The notes below the pieces were generated by a model. The model searched no databases and was not told the DNA's origin. It saw nothing but the letters and a program-made list of their open reading frames with translations. From Kingdonia uniflora (Eukaryota; Streptophyta; Magnoliopsida; Ranunculales; Circaeasteraceae), in NCBI GenBank assembly GCA_014058105.1, contig JACGCM010001497.1:992001-1056000 (forward strand): DNA of 64,000 nt. Direction: 5' to 3'. This document shows, piece by piece, positions 32,642 through 44,775 of this stretch. The position numbers and the translations under genes are program-made. Each line of letters opens with the position of its first letter. The first letter of the stretch is position 1.

Positions 32642-32744
32642 GCTAGACCTACGGATTTGAAACCCTTTGAAGTCTGAAGAGTATTATCCACTTGTAGTCC
32701 TTGATGTGGTTGAAGTCGTCTGATGGAGGACACAATTTTATTTT

Positions 32745-33010
32745 ATTTTGGTAAAGTAAAGATACTTTAATCATATCAGTTTTTGATAAAGTAAGGATAC
32801 TTTAATTATTTTTTCTTTTGATAAAGTAAAGATACTTTAATCATATCAGTTTTTGATAAAGTAAGGATACTTTAATCATTTTTTCTTTTGATAAAGTAAA
32901 GATACTTTAATCATTTTTACTTTTGATAAAGCAAAGATACTTTAATCATTTCTTTTTTTATGCGTCAGCTTCTTTTGGTAAAGTAAAGATACTTTAATCA
33001 TTTCTGTTTT
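32745..33010 (-). repeat. 35-bp tandem repeats in the pararetrovirus promoter region
   Basis: GATACTTTAAT recurs at 32,761, 32,796, 32,831, 32,866, 32,901 and 32,936, exactly 35 bases apart, and once more at about 32,988. Most units contain the inverted repeat AAAGTA-AAGA-TACTTT (variants AAGTAAGGATACTT). The array lies between the polyprotein end of copy 2 and the TATA-like box of copy 1, as expected for an upstream enhancer. AAAG cores could bind Dof factors, which is an inference. Confidence 0.8.
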
Positions 33011-33066
33011 TATGCGTCGTCTTTGGCGTGCTAAGAATAATTAGCATTCCCTTTAGCCTTTAGCTT

Positions 33067-34680
33067 CTATTCATGGACAACAATGATGGCATCCCAATAG
33101 TCTTCCATGGTTGCGTCTGAGGATTTTAGTGATGCCATATCGTCATCCTCATAAGGATCTTGACCTTCGCCTACTAAGTAATGTTGTTTCTGGCTTACAC
33201 TACTCCCTTGAGCGGTTGATGCTTGTGGTGAGGCTTGCAAAGTAACTTCTACAAATTGCTTTTTAAATTTTGCATGACTTTGACTTGTTGCTCTTCTGAT
33301 GATAAGTTATGATATCAGTCCTTAATGGAATTCATTAATAATTGGAAAATATTTACAGAGGAAACTAATGTTTTAGCTACTTTCTATTTTTCTTTAATAG
33401 AAGAAGAAACATACTCTTCAATTGTTTTATTGACTAAGTCAATAACTCTTTCAGTTTCAAACACATCCCACCATCTATAAAAGAAGGTTCTTCACAGAAT
33501 GGGTAGCTTCAGATCATTAGAGAAAAGTTCTAGATCCCATTTCCAAATCCATGTGATCTGGAACTCTGTGAAATACTATAAGGTATTTCTTCCAATAGGT
33601 AGATTTTGTACAGTCTTTCCCTTCAGTTTTGGATAAAACTCGTACCTTAGTACAAATGGTTCCTGAAGGATCATTGGTAACATATCAAAATTGGGTCCCA
33701 TCTTTTCCCACCAGTGAAGAAACCAAATGGGGAAACCTGATCCTTTGATAATCTCTGGATTAATACAAAAAAACCAAGTATGCTTTCTGATTGGATTATG
33801 ATAATAAAAAGAAAAATACCAAGCTTGGATATAATCTCAATAATTATATAGTTGGTCATTCAGTTTGAGGGATCTAGATTTGCTAGCATCTAATCCCTAT
33901 TCGGATATATATAAAACCCTTGTAATAGAGAACTTTGAATGTTTTCTGCTTATAAATGATTTCCTGCTTAAGAGCATCCTTAACAGTTTTCTTCGGATCC
34001 TGCTTTAGGGTATCCTTAGCAGTCTTCTTATGTTCCATTTTTCATTGGCTTTGGCTCCATCCTTTATCTGGAGGTTCCATGCCCAGATTTTTCCTGTAAA
34101 AATTCTCTGGTTAAAAAATCATAAGAGAGTTCTGATCACTTTCAATATATTCGATTGAGAAATCAAAGGCGGATAATTCAGATTACCATCTAGCAAATAT
34201 CTGTTTAGATATAATATTTTTGATATCCTTTTGCAAGATCTCTTTAGCAGAGCTGCAATCAATTTCTAGTAAAAAGATTTGATTTAACAAATCATCCTGA
34301 AATTTTATAATGCATTTGACAATGGAAAGCATTTTATTTTTAATTGTAGAATAGTTCAATTAGGCTATTTTCTACTTTTCTGATGTGAAACGAAGGAGTT
34401 GATCTTTTTGTGAAGAAGGGTTTCTTTGCTTTAGTATACCTCTAAAACTAAAATTAGACGCATCAGTTTTAACAATCTTTTACCATTGAGGATTGGCAAG
34501 ACCTAAGCATGAGAGTTGTTTAATTCTTAGTTTGATTTGTTGGATAGCTTTTGTGTACTCAGTTGTCCAAGGAGTAGGGTTCTTTTTTAGTCTATTATAT
34601 AGGGATTTTGGTAGTAGTCTGCAATACAATTGAGACTTCCAAGGAATCTTTGTAATTGAGTTTTATCTCTAATTTCATAT
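33067..34680 (-). pseudogene. Pararetrovirus RNase H and polyprotein C-terminus, copy 2
   Basis: Following the reverse transcriptase, TQLQRFLGSLNCIADYYQN marks the connection to RNase H. The RNase H body (34,450-33,900) is present in broken frames, then a linker, and an acidic C-terminus with a TAG at 33,067-33,069. The domain would remove RNA during viral genome copying. Confidence 0.6.
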
Positions 34681-35340
34681 AGAAATTTTTAGGCAAACTC
34701 AATGCTTATGTCAATAGGGATAATTTGACCTTTAGTAATATTATGCTCTAAAAATCTAATAGTTAATTGAAACAGTTTCATTTTAAGAGCAGAGATAACC
34801 AAGCCATTTTTACGGATGATATCTTTGAGAATCTTTCGGTGTCTAAAGTATTGGTTAATAGAACTGGAGAATAAAATAATATCATCAATATAGACAATAT
34901 AGAAATCAGAAAAAGGAATGAAAATATCGTTCATGATATTCTGAAATTCGGAAGAAGCATTCTATAATCCAAAGGGAATAACATTCCCTTCATAATGTCC
35001 AAATGGAATAGTGAATGCATTTTTATATTTATTTTTTCCTTCAATTTGAATTTGTCAGTATCTTAACTTTAAATCAAATTTAGAGAATATAATTGCATTG
35101 CAAAGTTGATCTTAAAGATCTATTTTATTAGGAATCGGGTAACGAATCCACTTGAGGGAGTCGTTGAGATGTTTATAATTAACAACGAGTCTAGAAGCAC
35201 CTCTTTCCTTTTCAGCATTATTATTAACATAGAAAGTTGTACAACTCCAAGGAGAGTAACTCTTCCTTATAATATTTTTATCAAAAAAAATTTTGAATCT
35301 CTTTTTTCCAGAGGTTAAGATATTCATAATTTATTTGACT
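34680..35340 (-). pseudogene. Pararetrovirus reverse transcriptase, copy 2
   Basis: Fingers and palm are recognisable: SPWSCTTFYVNNNAEKERGA, RLVVNYKHLND, WIRYPIPNK (35,327-35,112). The catalytic YIDDIILFSSS (about 34,895-34,865) and GLVISALKMKLFQ follow. The intact YIDD and the ERG-RLV-NYK-LN block are typical of Caulimoviridae. Stops near 35,110, 35,055 and 34,965, and a frame change, interrupt it. Confidence 0.8.
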
Positions 35341-35381
35341 AGGTCAAGCCTTAATAGAAATCTGAGTTTTTCATCAAAATC

Positions 35382-35995
35382 CTATTTGTAAGGTAGCGAG
35401 ACAATATGTTTTTGTTCCCAAAAGGCATTAGGAATATCTCTACAGACTTCAGTAATAAAAAAAAATTCAACTTCATTAATCATGATCTTCAGCTCAGGGG
35501 ATTGAAGTTTGTGAGAAATACCCATGACCTGGAATTCCTCTTTGAGGAAATTTAGATGATTTTCCTTAAAACCAAGCATGGTCTTAAGTTCATTAATAAC
35601 ATTGGTCTCAGGATCTCTAATGAATTCAAAAGTAATTTCTTGATCCTGGATCTTGCAAAATATCCTTGCTTGATCAATCTTATGTAAAGGCATAAAAAGA
35701 CTCAATAATAGGGTGCCAAGAATTACTTGCTATTGTAAGTTCAAGACAAGAAGAAAGGTAGAAGGGATGCATGTACCTTTATTACAGATAAAAATTTATG
35801 AAAGTTTATGCTGGATTTTCATTTTGCTACCATTTGCAAAAGTAAGAGACTGAACTGTTTTTTCAAAATACTTGGTGAGAACTAATCCTTCTTGAATATA
35901 GTTTAAGTCAGCTCTACTATCAATAAGAGTTGTGGCATTTTTAATGGTATATTCATGTTTTATAACAAGGGTAACTTTGACATACCATCTTTGAT
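35382..35995 (-). pseudogene. Pararetrovirus protease region, copy 2
   Basis: The active-site stretch reads ATTLIDSRADLNYIQEGLV (about 35,945-35,890): DSG has become DSR. It continues to a conserved linker (35,705-35,382) leading into reverse transcriptase. The protease would cut the viral polyprotein. Confidence 0.65.
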
Positions 35996-36077
35996 GTGTA
36001 ATTCTTTGGAGAAGTTTAAGATTGAGATTATCTTTCTTCTCAAAGTTTTTATCCTTAGATTCATTAATTTAAATTAT

Positions 36078-38300
36078 CTATTCCTTTTGACCTACCTGGA
36101 GATGACTAATTTTATTATCCTGAGTTAGAGTAGAAATCTTAAGTTGTTTGACTTCAGATTTTAAAGTATTAATTTCTTTACGCAGGTCTTGGAGAGTGAT
36201 ATGTTTATCACTTTCCATGCATTTTAGGACATCCTGGAAATTATAATATTTATTTGGTCCTTCTTGTGGTTCTGTTTTATGTTGCGTACTATCTTGATAT
36301 ATTTGTTGCAGACAAATGTTTACAAGTTTAGCCCTAGCCACCGGGTCAGGGATCTTATCTATAATAGATAAAATCTTACTTTGGGTACTCATAAGAGTAT
36401 TAAGGCTTAAGCCATTCACTTTAACAATGGCTTTCCAGTAATCCTGGGAATTAGATTCTAAGCACTTGTTGCAAGGAGTTATTTCTCTAGAGGGGGATGA
36501 TCACTTTGGTCAATATCATTGACTGCGTTGTCAGAAGAACTTTCTTTAGAAGTGTTGTTAAACAATAATTTGCATAACTGGAGTTTTAGTCCTTCGTCCA
36601 GTTGAAGTTCTTACAACTTCCTTTTAGTGGTATACTTGGTTACCAAGTGTCCTATTTTACCACACTTATAACAAGTCCAGGTTTCAGATTTCCTAGAAGG
36701 GCTAAGATGTGTCTTATCTCTCATATGTCTCTTTCTTTTTCTAGGTTTATGGTAATAAGAATCCTCATGATTCTTATACTTTTCCTTCTTTCTAGATCTG
36801 ATTCGAGAAGAATGTTTAGCACCTTTCCCATGCTTCTTAGGATAATCAATAGAAAGGTCATAGGCAAACTGATGACAAAACTCACCAATTTCCTTTTTCC
36901 CTGTTAGATTCTATTTACTAAGTTGGTACTATAATTTCATATCATTACAGATACTGAGATCAACTCAGGTACATGTACTGATAAGATGACCATAAATATG
37001 ACTATGCTAGAGTATGAAATTACCATCATGCTGATCTTTAAGCTTTTGGTGAATCTTCTCAGCAAATAAAGGTAGAAGACCATCAATGAATTTGGCTTTT
37101 CAATGCTCAGTATTAGCGTCACACCTTTGCATCACCTTACAGATATAAACATCCTTGTACCATCTAAAATAGGTTAGAGAAGGACATCTAAGATTCTGTA
37201 AAAATTCTTTATTCCTTTCATGTCTCTGGGGAGAAAGTCTCACAAAGTGTATTAATATGGTTTGAACAAGGGAATAGATGACATCTTTAATACGAATATT
37301 ATTTCTTTCAATTTTAACAGCTGTAAGGATTTCTGGCTTTTGAGAAGGAGTAATAACATTGTCCTACCAGTCTTTAAGACTTCCTGTAAAACCATTAGCA
37401 ATAAATTTTGCTACATTATCATCCTCATTCCCATCAGCCTTACAGATAGAGGCATACATAAGTATTTTATGAATAATTTCATAAATCTTGATATTCAGAT
37501 AATACATCTATATTCCATTCATATATGGTTCTTCCATTGTAAGAATTTTGACTATAGAAGAAATCTTCTTCAAATAAAAGATCCTGAGGTGTAGGTCTTT
37601 TATAATAAGTTATTAAGCCTGATGGTTCATATTCTATTTTATGAAGGCTTGCCTCAATGGCTTGGATTTAATTCTTTGATTCAGTATCAGAAGAGTCTAA
37701 AGATTCATAAGTATTTTTAGATGTAGAGTCCTTACCCAAAGTATTGATGTAAAGCTTTTTAAGTGTGTTAATAAGCAGGTCAACAAATTTAGAATCCTGA
37801 AAATCAGAAAGCTTAAAATCATTAACAAGAAGGGTTGGTTTAATATCAGCTGTGTACATACTAGAGGATGTACTGGCTCTATTAGAATAACTCTAACTAC
37901 TAATTCTTTGGACTTGATCTTCTATACGGTTTAGTTTATTACCAATCATTTGAAAACTTAAATTAGTCTAATTGTTATATTTGATAACTGGATTTATATT
38001 AGATATCTTGTTATTAAGATAAGTAAAAGCGTAAAGCCTTAGTACCACTACTTTCTAGATAGATAGATTAAGGGGGAGGGTGGATAGATTGGACTTCTAT
38101 ACCATCAGATTTTACCCATTTCTTAGTGAAATCTTCTATATTATTGATAAGGTACGGTTGATAAGGGTACCATTCTGTGAACTATTCACAAAAGAATATT
38201 ACCTTCTGGCTTTTTCCTATCTCAAGGTAGTATAACTCCTTGATTAAAGCCAATTTTTCCTTATTGAAAGTTTGGGAATACCATGTCCTAAACCCTTCAT
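36078..38300 (-). pseudogene. Pararetrovirus coat-protein region with decayed zinc knuckle, copy 2
   Basis: The coat body spans 38,300-36,900 in several frames. Its zinc knuckle (about 36,690-36,645) reads CYKCGKIGHLVTKY, the last Cys changed to Tyr. The coiled-coil segment (36,419-36,078; LSLNTLMSTQSKILSI, LRKEINTLKSEVKQL) is a close parallel of 28,717-29,028 in copy 1. Confidence 0.7.
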
Positions 38301-38389
38301 GGCTAGAAGGCTAGAATTCCTTATTGATAAGTTATCATGCAAATGAATTAAGACATAAATCCATATATCTATTTTTTACAAATCTAGAT

Positions 38390-38830
38390 TATTAGTCTTC
38401 ATAAGGCCTATCCATTTCACTCATATGTGAAAAATGGTTAACATATATATGTGAATGTTCGATAAGAAAGTAAGTATGTTTACTATTGATCTTCTCCTTC
38501 GAGAAAAATGTTAAGCAATATAATCTTTTTTAGAGGTTTAGGTACACGTCTGCCAACGATTTATTCCCAAATAACGTCCACTCAGAACTACCACGCCATA
38601 CACGACTTGGGTGACATCCCATACCTTCCTCTTCAAATTAGAATATACTGGGCAACAACCTTTCCTAAGATGAAGATGGACAACATTCATACTTAGATTC
38701 TTACATAGTATTTACATACATATGTAACCTTCTGATTTCGAAACACTTGTTCTTTATAATTTTGTCTCGGATATGATTTATCAAAAAGTCTACTATCCAT
38801 AACAAAGACATTCAAGATAGAGAAGTACAA
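38390..38830 (-). other. Pararetrovirus leader, copy 2
   Basis: This matches 31,990-32,300 of copy 1 (TTAGGTACACGTCT, ACTTGGGTGACATCCCATACC). The 35-bp promoter repeats of copy 1 are not found on its upstream side, so copy 2 is cut before its promoter. Confidence 0.6.
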
Positions 38831-38850
38831 TAATCTATATTATAAATCTT

Positions 38851-40930
38851 AATTTTATCCTACGTGGTGGCGATTGTCCCACATGGCGACGATCATTATC
38901 CCGTGTGGCTTCGTTTATCCTACATGGCATACAAAGAGGTGATTGAGACAAGATTAAAGGGGAGTTAATGATGAGATTAAAAGAAAGAATTAAAATCGTT
39001 AAATATGACCACCACGTACTATTATCGTCAATAATTATTATTAGCTGTAAATGACCACATTAGGTCTCTCTCCTTCCATTTCTATTTCTTCATACATCGA
39101 TTGCTTTCTCTGTAAATCACCTAGGAATCCCTAAAATTATTCATTCCTTTCAAGCTTGTATTAACTGTAACGACTCCTCAACGGATTTTTTTTCCCTAAA
39201 CTCCCACACTTTTATCTTCCTTCCACAACTGAACATAGCAATAACATTCTCGTTGTAAACTTGCCCTCTTTTTATCTTCCTTCAACTCTTTTTATCTTCC
39301 TTCCACTCTTTTATCTTACCCAATCAATCTTCAGAATCCATTACCAATTTAGCCAAACCCAAATCTTTAATTCAGTTGTAAACTTATAATGGAATCCCTG
39401 AAGCTCAAATTCCTTTAGAATTTCTTGGGTATCTCTTTGCTCTCTCACTAAAATAAAGTTTTTGTAAGGTCTACCGCTATCACAGAGCTATGAGAATCAA
39501 GGGTTACATTCCAATCTCAGTGTAAAATTTGATCTTTCTCATGGTGTAATTTTTTTCCAACTAATTTTTATGGGTAAAAATTATAATCATTTCTATTGAT
39601 AGTTTTCTCTTATGTTCATGGTTTTGTAGATTACGAAGGATTTAACTATTTCTGAAGTAAATGCTTTACTTCCTGAGATTAGGGTATTCCTTAAATTATA
39701 TTTTATTTCAATCCCCATGATATTTAGCTTTGTTAATGTAATAAATCTCTTTTGCATTTCTAATATCCAAGAAAATTTGAATTTACACAAATAAAGATAT
39801 TGATCAAAATTTCATTGCCTCTTTACGTAAATCTGCAAATCGGTGAGTTGATCGCATGTACCTTTTGACGCTCTAATGTACTGAATCCTCTCTAAAATCT
39901 TTTTTATCATCAATATTTTTTTTGTATTTGTAATTTGAATTTGTTTTTCTACGTAACATGTACCTCTTTTTTATCAAGGTAAAATTTGAGCTAACTTTGT
40001 TTCCCACCATATGGATTTAAATATGATGCTTATGAAAAAAAAATCATGTTTATCCACCTAACTTCAATATACAGGCCTTGGCAGCAGCAACTAAATATAT
40101 CTCCTCCCATTATATCTCCCTTCCTAAGATGGCCTTATACATAGAGCCCACAAACAAAGTTGTACACTCAGTCATAATATTAGCCACAAAGCCAAGACCC
40201 ACAATAATATTAAGTTACATGTCTTTCACTAAAGCATATAGATTCAGTGACACCAAAAACATTTAGCCTCTTACTTGGTAATACTTATTTTATGATTGGT
40301 GAGATTTTGGTAAGATAATTGTTTATGCTCCTGAGAATATCTTTTGAATTTTGAGGTTCTTAAGAATATTAAGGTGAAATAAGACAAATATTTTATATGA
40401 TGCTCTTGATATGTGGTATCTAGAGTTGGTTAGGTAGGTCTAATATTATGAATAATAGCCTAATAGGTTCATTACTAGAAAATATTGATGCTTTTCTCCA
40501 AAGCGTCATTATGATACCGAGATTAAATATTGCAAAGAAATGAGCAATCTACAATCTTTAATAGTTGCAGTAATAGAAGAAAATCATGTAGTCTTTTGGT
40601 GTTTTGTGGGGTTCATGAAAAGAGCCAACATAATTTCTTGATCGATGAAAAAGGAATCAAAAAGCGACTAGAAACAATAAAAAACTTGGTCAAAGTGTCA
40701 TTTATGTGTATTGTGTAATATGGATTATAAATCTCCAGGCCATAGATTATTTTCAACTTTATTGGGTATTTAGATTTATATGATGTCGTAAAGGATATTA
40801 CGACCATGCGCTACATGAAACAACTTGAATCAAGTATGTATAATCTCTCTTAGACTCATATAGTTGTTTAATTTATCGTTTTGTTTTCCTATTTTTTTGA
40901 ACTTTAGTCCTTTATGGCATGTCTATTTGA
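38851..40930. other. Unassigned AT-rich stretch; possible Helitron-like start at 38,850
   Basis: TCTATATTATAAATCTTAAT with CCTACGTGG/CCCACATGG units (38,835-38,935) resembles the 5' ends of some plant Helitrons, but no hairpin-CTRR end was found. The rest holds scattered short open frames with no recognisable motif. I see no gene. Confidence 0.3.
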
Positions 40931-41039
40931 AATATTATCACTTCAGAACATTGAAGCGTTGTTTTGTTGAATCATGAGCATAAGAATTCAATTTCCACTC
41001 TCGAATAGCATCCTCATTTATAATTGAAAGCAGTACCAA

Positions 41040-41658
41040 CATGTCTTTCCGGCTATGACTATATCTACAGTCTGAATCTGTGAAAGTTGTTTGGGAAGCA
41101 TTATAGAAGAAGTATGATACGGAAGAGGCAGGCTCTAAAAAGTTTACCGTAAACTGATATCTCAAGTTTATTATGGTCGACGATAAGTCGATAATTACCT
41201 AATCACATGAATTGTAACAAATTGGGCATGAGATTGTGTCTGAATGGATAACTCTTGATGAACAATTCTAGATTACGGTAATGATTGACAAATTATTACC
41301 GAATTGGAAAGACTATAAGAATATTCAGCAACACAAGTCAAAGGAGCTTACCATGGAGAACTTGATTACTCGCCTTAGGGTTGAAGAAGAATCTACAAAG
41401 CAAGATCTGAAAGAGGAGATCCTTTTGGTTCAGGCCAAATGGAAGGTCCATCTGAAACCTAAGGGGAAATCTTTTAAGGCTAAGAATGGTGGTAATCAGA
41501 ATAACCGTCCAAACGATGGTAATCCAAATAACCATCAGAATGGTGGACAACGGAATCCTAATAACGGAACGAACCAACAATCCCCACCATATAATGGAGC
41601 AGTTTCTATTATGTGCTTCAACTGCAAAAAGCCTGAACACATATATAGAAATTGTTGA
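41040..41658 (+). pseudogene. Copia gag with zinc knuckle
   Basis: The early part is broken (VVWEAL, KKYDTEEAGSKKFTVN, LKFIMVDDKSIIT, HEIVSEWITLDEQF). A 125-codon open frame from 41,281 continues MIDKLLPNWKDYKN, LTMENLITRLRVEEE, a Gly/Asn-rich stretch, and ends in CFNCKKPEHIYRNC. That is a CCHC knuckle with the usual Gly before His replaced by Glu. Gag would form the particle. Confidence 0.75.
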
Positions 41659-43160
41659 AACTGCAGACCTGTTACTAAGGCTAACATTACCGAAGAGCCC
41701 TTAGTGGCTATGATCATAAAGATCAACATGGTCGGTAGAACTGACAGGTGGTGGGTTGATTCGGGCACTTCTAGGCATGTTTGTTATGAACACAATTGGT
41801 TCAAGACCTCCAAAGAGATTAAAGACCAGAAGGTGCTACTTGGGGATCCTCATTGTACCTAAGTGCTATTCACTGGAGATGTTAAACTAGTATTTACCTT
41901 TGGAAGGACAATGACTCAAAAGGATGTGACACACACTTCTGAAATGAGAAAATATCTTGTTTTTGGCTATCTTCTTAACAAGGTAGGATTTCAGTAGATC
42001 ATTTGGTTTAGATCAATACATTTTGACTAAGGGTAAGATTTTTGTGGGAAAGGGATTTACTTGTAATGGAATGTTCAAAATGAGTATTGAAATGAATAAA
42101 TCTTCTTTTACTTACTTATTGTCTTCTTTTAATATTTGGCGCTCTAGACTATGTCATGTTAAAAAGAAGTTAGTACACAATATGAGTAAACTTGGTATGA
42201 TCCCTAAAGTAGATTTAAATGATTTTGATAAATGTCAATCTTGTAGTAAAACAAAAATTACTAAAACCTCGCATAAAAGTATTGTCATAGAAACACAACT
42301 TTTGGATTTAGTTCACTCTAACATTTGTGAAATGGACGGTACATTAACTCGAAATGGTAAAAGATATTTTATAACTTTTATAGATAATCATTCAAACTAT
42401 ACTCATGTTTACCTGATGCATCAAGAAAGTGAAGCAATAGATATGTTTATGACATATGTAATAGAGGTTAAAAATTAGTTTAATAGAAACATTAAAAGAT
42501 TTCATAGTGATAGAGATACAGAGTATTATTTACATGAATTTTAAAACTTGTATGAATCCTTAGGGATTAAACATGAAACTAGTGCTCCTTATTCTCCAGA
42601 ATCTAACGGTAAAGCTGAACGTAAAAATATAACTTACACTGGGTTGATAGTTGTTATTTTACTTAGTTTTGGATTACCTAAATCTTTATAGGGTGAAGCC
42701 TTATTATCTATTTACCATGTTTTAAACCGTATTCCACATATCATATCTGAATTGTCACCTTATGAAATTTGGAGAAAAAGAAAACCTAATGTTAGCTATT
42801 TTAAAGTTTAAAGTTGTTTAGCCTATGTTCGTAAACCTGATCCTAAATGAATAAAACTAGCTAGTAGAGCCTTAGAATATGCTTTTATTGGTTATACTAT
42901 TAATAGTAAGGCTTACAGGTTTTTAGATATGAAAGATAATGTTATCATTGAATCACTTGATGTTGATTTCTTTGAGAACATGTTTCCCTACTTACTAAGG
43001 GACAGTGGGGGGGTAGTAGTAGGGGTTCTCAACCTTCTACGTCGTCGACCCTTAATGTACCTCAAGTAAAAGTTCCTAGAGCTGTTAATTCACATGATAC
43101 AAACCCAGAACTTTGTAGAGGTAAACGCCTAAAGATTGTTAAGGATTTTGGTAATATGTA
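41659..43160 (+). pseudogene. Copia protease and integrase
   Basis: Protease shows DRWWVDSGTSRHVC (about 41,745), the DSG-type copia active site. Integrase starts with the HHCC finger (RLCHVKKKLVHNMSKLGM, KCQSCSKTKITK). The core follows with LLDLVHSNICEMDG, YFITFIDNHSNYTHVYLM, RFHSDRDTEYY and PYSPESNGKAERKN (D-D-E). The C-terminal part has SPYEIWRKRKPNVSYF and AFIGYTINSKAYRFLD. Several stops break it. Confidence 0.75.
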
Positions 43161-43189
43161 CATACCATAGAATCTGGCCCCAACACTAT

Positions 43190-43750
43190 TAGGGAAGCAT
43201 TAACTTCAAGTGATGTTAATTTGTGGCAAGAAGCCATTGATGATAAAATGGGACTCTCTTACTACAAATAAAACTTAGGATTTTGTTAACTTACCCCCTA
43301 ATAGTCGTTCTATTGGGTGTAAATAGATCTTAAAGAGAAAACTTAAACTAGATAGTACTATAGATAAATATAAGGCAAGACTTGTAGTAAAGGGATATTT
43401 CCAAAAGGAAAATATTGATTTTATTGACACATAGTCCCCAGTTACTCGTGTGACAACCATTAAAGTATTATTGGTCGTTGTTGTCATGCATGATTTGATT
43501 ATTTACCAAATGGATGTAAAAACCACATTTTGAAATGGAGAGCTTGAAGAAGAATTATATATGGATCGGCCTGAAGGCTTTGTGACACCTGGTAAAGAAC
43601 ACAAAGTCTGCAAGTTGAACAAGACCTTATACGGTGTAAAGCAAGCTCCAAAATAGTGGTACGACAGGATCGACCAATTACTATTTTCAAATGATTTTAA
43701 GATTGACATTGTTGATAAATGCCTATATTATAAAGTATCTGGTAAAAGTT
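43190..43750 (+). pseudogene. Copia reverse transcriptase, N-terminal part
   Basis: SWQEAIDDKMG starts the domain. [48 protein letters not shown] and CLYYKVSGKS follow, with stops within. The last codons join to CIIICLYVDDLLIFGSN at 61,175 when solo LTR 2 and one AAGTT are removed. Confidence 0.8.
43746..43750. repeat. Target-site duplication of solo LTR 2 (left)
   Basis: AAGTT, repeated at 61,175-61,179; the copia reading frame is exact across one copy. Confidence 0.8.
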
Positions 43751-44770
43751 TGTCACACCCCCAAAATTGGTTTCTTAATAATCTATAAAGAACACAAATT
43801 CTGAGGTGTAATGTTGGGCATCCCGAAGATGAATCCCCAAAAGATGTACTATAATTTAAAACAAATCATAAATGCATCTATAACACTATGAAACTGCATA
43901 GCGAAAGAAAATCTAAAAGAGATAGAAATGATTACCAACAGGTAACTAAAACTTGATAACTGGCAAGTCAGCTTGCTCTAACTACTAGCATCACTACTGC
44001 AATGATTCACTTAAAAATATATATATGCAAGGCATCAGCAAGTAACGCCTAGCAAGTACAAATATCCAAGGTTATAAGACATGATAGACCAAGATAATCA
44101 CAGAAGAGAGACATGAAGAATCCAACAGAATTATATGAGAAGATCAACACCAAGCTACGAGTCCTAAAGAAGGTAGTCTAAGTAAAACTGGAAATCTCAA
44201 TACGGTAACAATGATAGCCTAAACTTATATCTAACTACTATAACCTAAGAGGTACAGTAGATGTAGAATTTAGAAGTCAATTACAGGGTCACTTTTAATT
44301 CAGCGGGACCACACTCTCACACCCTTCTGTAATTAATATAAGCATATCCCTTATTGTCGAGCCAGGGATTGGCATATTCTTATTTTTTTAGCCAGGAATT
44401 GGCCTATAGGTCTAAAGCCTAATTTATTTTCACTCTAAGGGATTTATGCCCACGGGCAGTATTCACAAAGAATATCAAAGCTGATAGGTAACTGAGGTAT
44501 AATTTAATAGATTGTAACCCTGGAACACTGACTAGCAGTAACCGAATCTTTTGTTCAGGGAATTGAACCCAAAGACCGTAACAGCATAGCTCTACTGTGT
44601 ACATTAACTCAAAGTCGCTCAATGGAATGGAAATAAAGAGGTTTAAATCCTAGATTAATCAAATGATCTATCTTTCCCTGCCTAATCAGCATTTGGGACT
44701 ATATCAAAAGACATACCGCTTTTACAACCAAGTGATCTATCTACCCTCACTTTAATAATAAGTGGGGACT

Positions 44771-44775
44771 CTATC
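44771..44775. repeat. Target-site duplication of Tat element B (left)
   Basis: CTATC, repeated at 59,167-59,171. Confidence 0.8.

Larger units (their letters stand above)
28271..32720 (-). mobile_element. Endogenous pararetrovirus (Caulimoviridae), copy 1, 3'-truncated
   Basis: On the minus strand the order is promoter and leader (33,010-31,990), movement-protein region, coat-protein region, zinc knuckle, coiled coil, then the first part of protease, after which the copy ends (about 28,400-28,270). The order and motifs are those of plant pararetroviruses with one long polyprotein; a florendovirus- or petuvirus-like genus is inferred. Stops are frequent, so this is an inactive fossil. It lies head to tail with copy 2. 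Confidence 0.8.
33067..38850 (-). mobile_element. Endogenous pararetrovirus (Caulimoviridae), copy 2, movement protein deleted
   Basis: The minus strand carries leader (38,700-38,390), coat region, zinc knuckle, coiled coil, protease, reverse transcriptase and RNase H, ending near 33,067 with an acidic C-terminus (GQDPYEDDDMAS, YWDAIIVVHE). Compared with copy 1 about 1 kb holding the movement protein is missing at about 38,340-38,400. Numerous stops and frameshifts show that it is inactive. Its outer border near 38,850 is approximate. Confidence 0.8.
40990..43750 (+). mobile_element. Ty1/copia retrotransposon, left part (gag to reverse transcriptase)
   Basis: The element has gag, zinc knuckle, protease, integrase and the first half of reverse transcriptase in copia order on the plus strand. 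It is cut at 43,750 by solo LTR 2, and resumes at 61,175. No 5' LTR was found; the gag start is decayed. Joining the two sides across the AAGTT duplication restores the reverse-transcriptase frame exactly. Confidence 0.85.

Noticed and set aside
32745..33010. CRISPR-like regular repeats
   Set aside because: Repeat plus spacer is a plain 35-bp tandem unit with similar 'spacers', in a plant pararetrovirus promoter.
38835..38940. Helitron 5' end
   Set aside because: Only the TCTATATTATAAAT-like start is suggestive; no 3' hairpin with CTRR end and no helicase were found. Noted only as a possibility.
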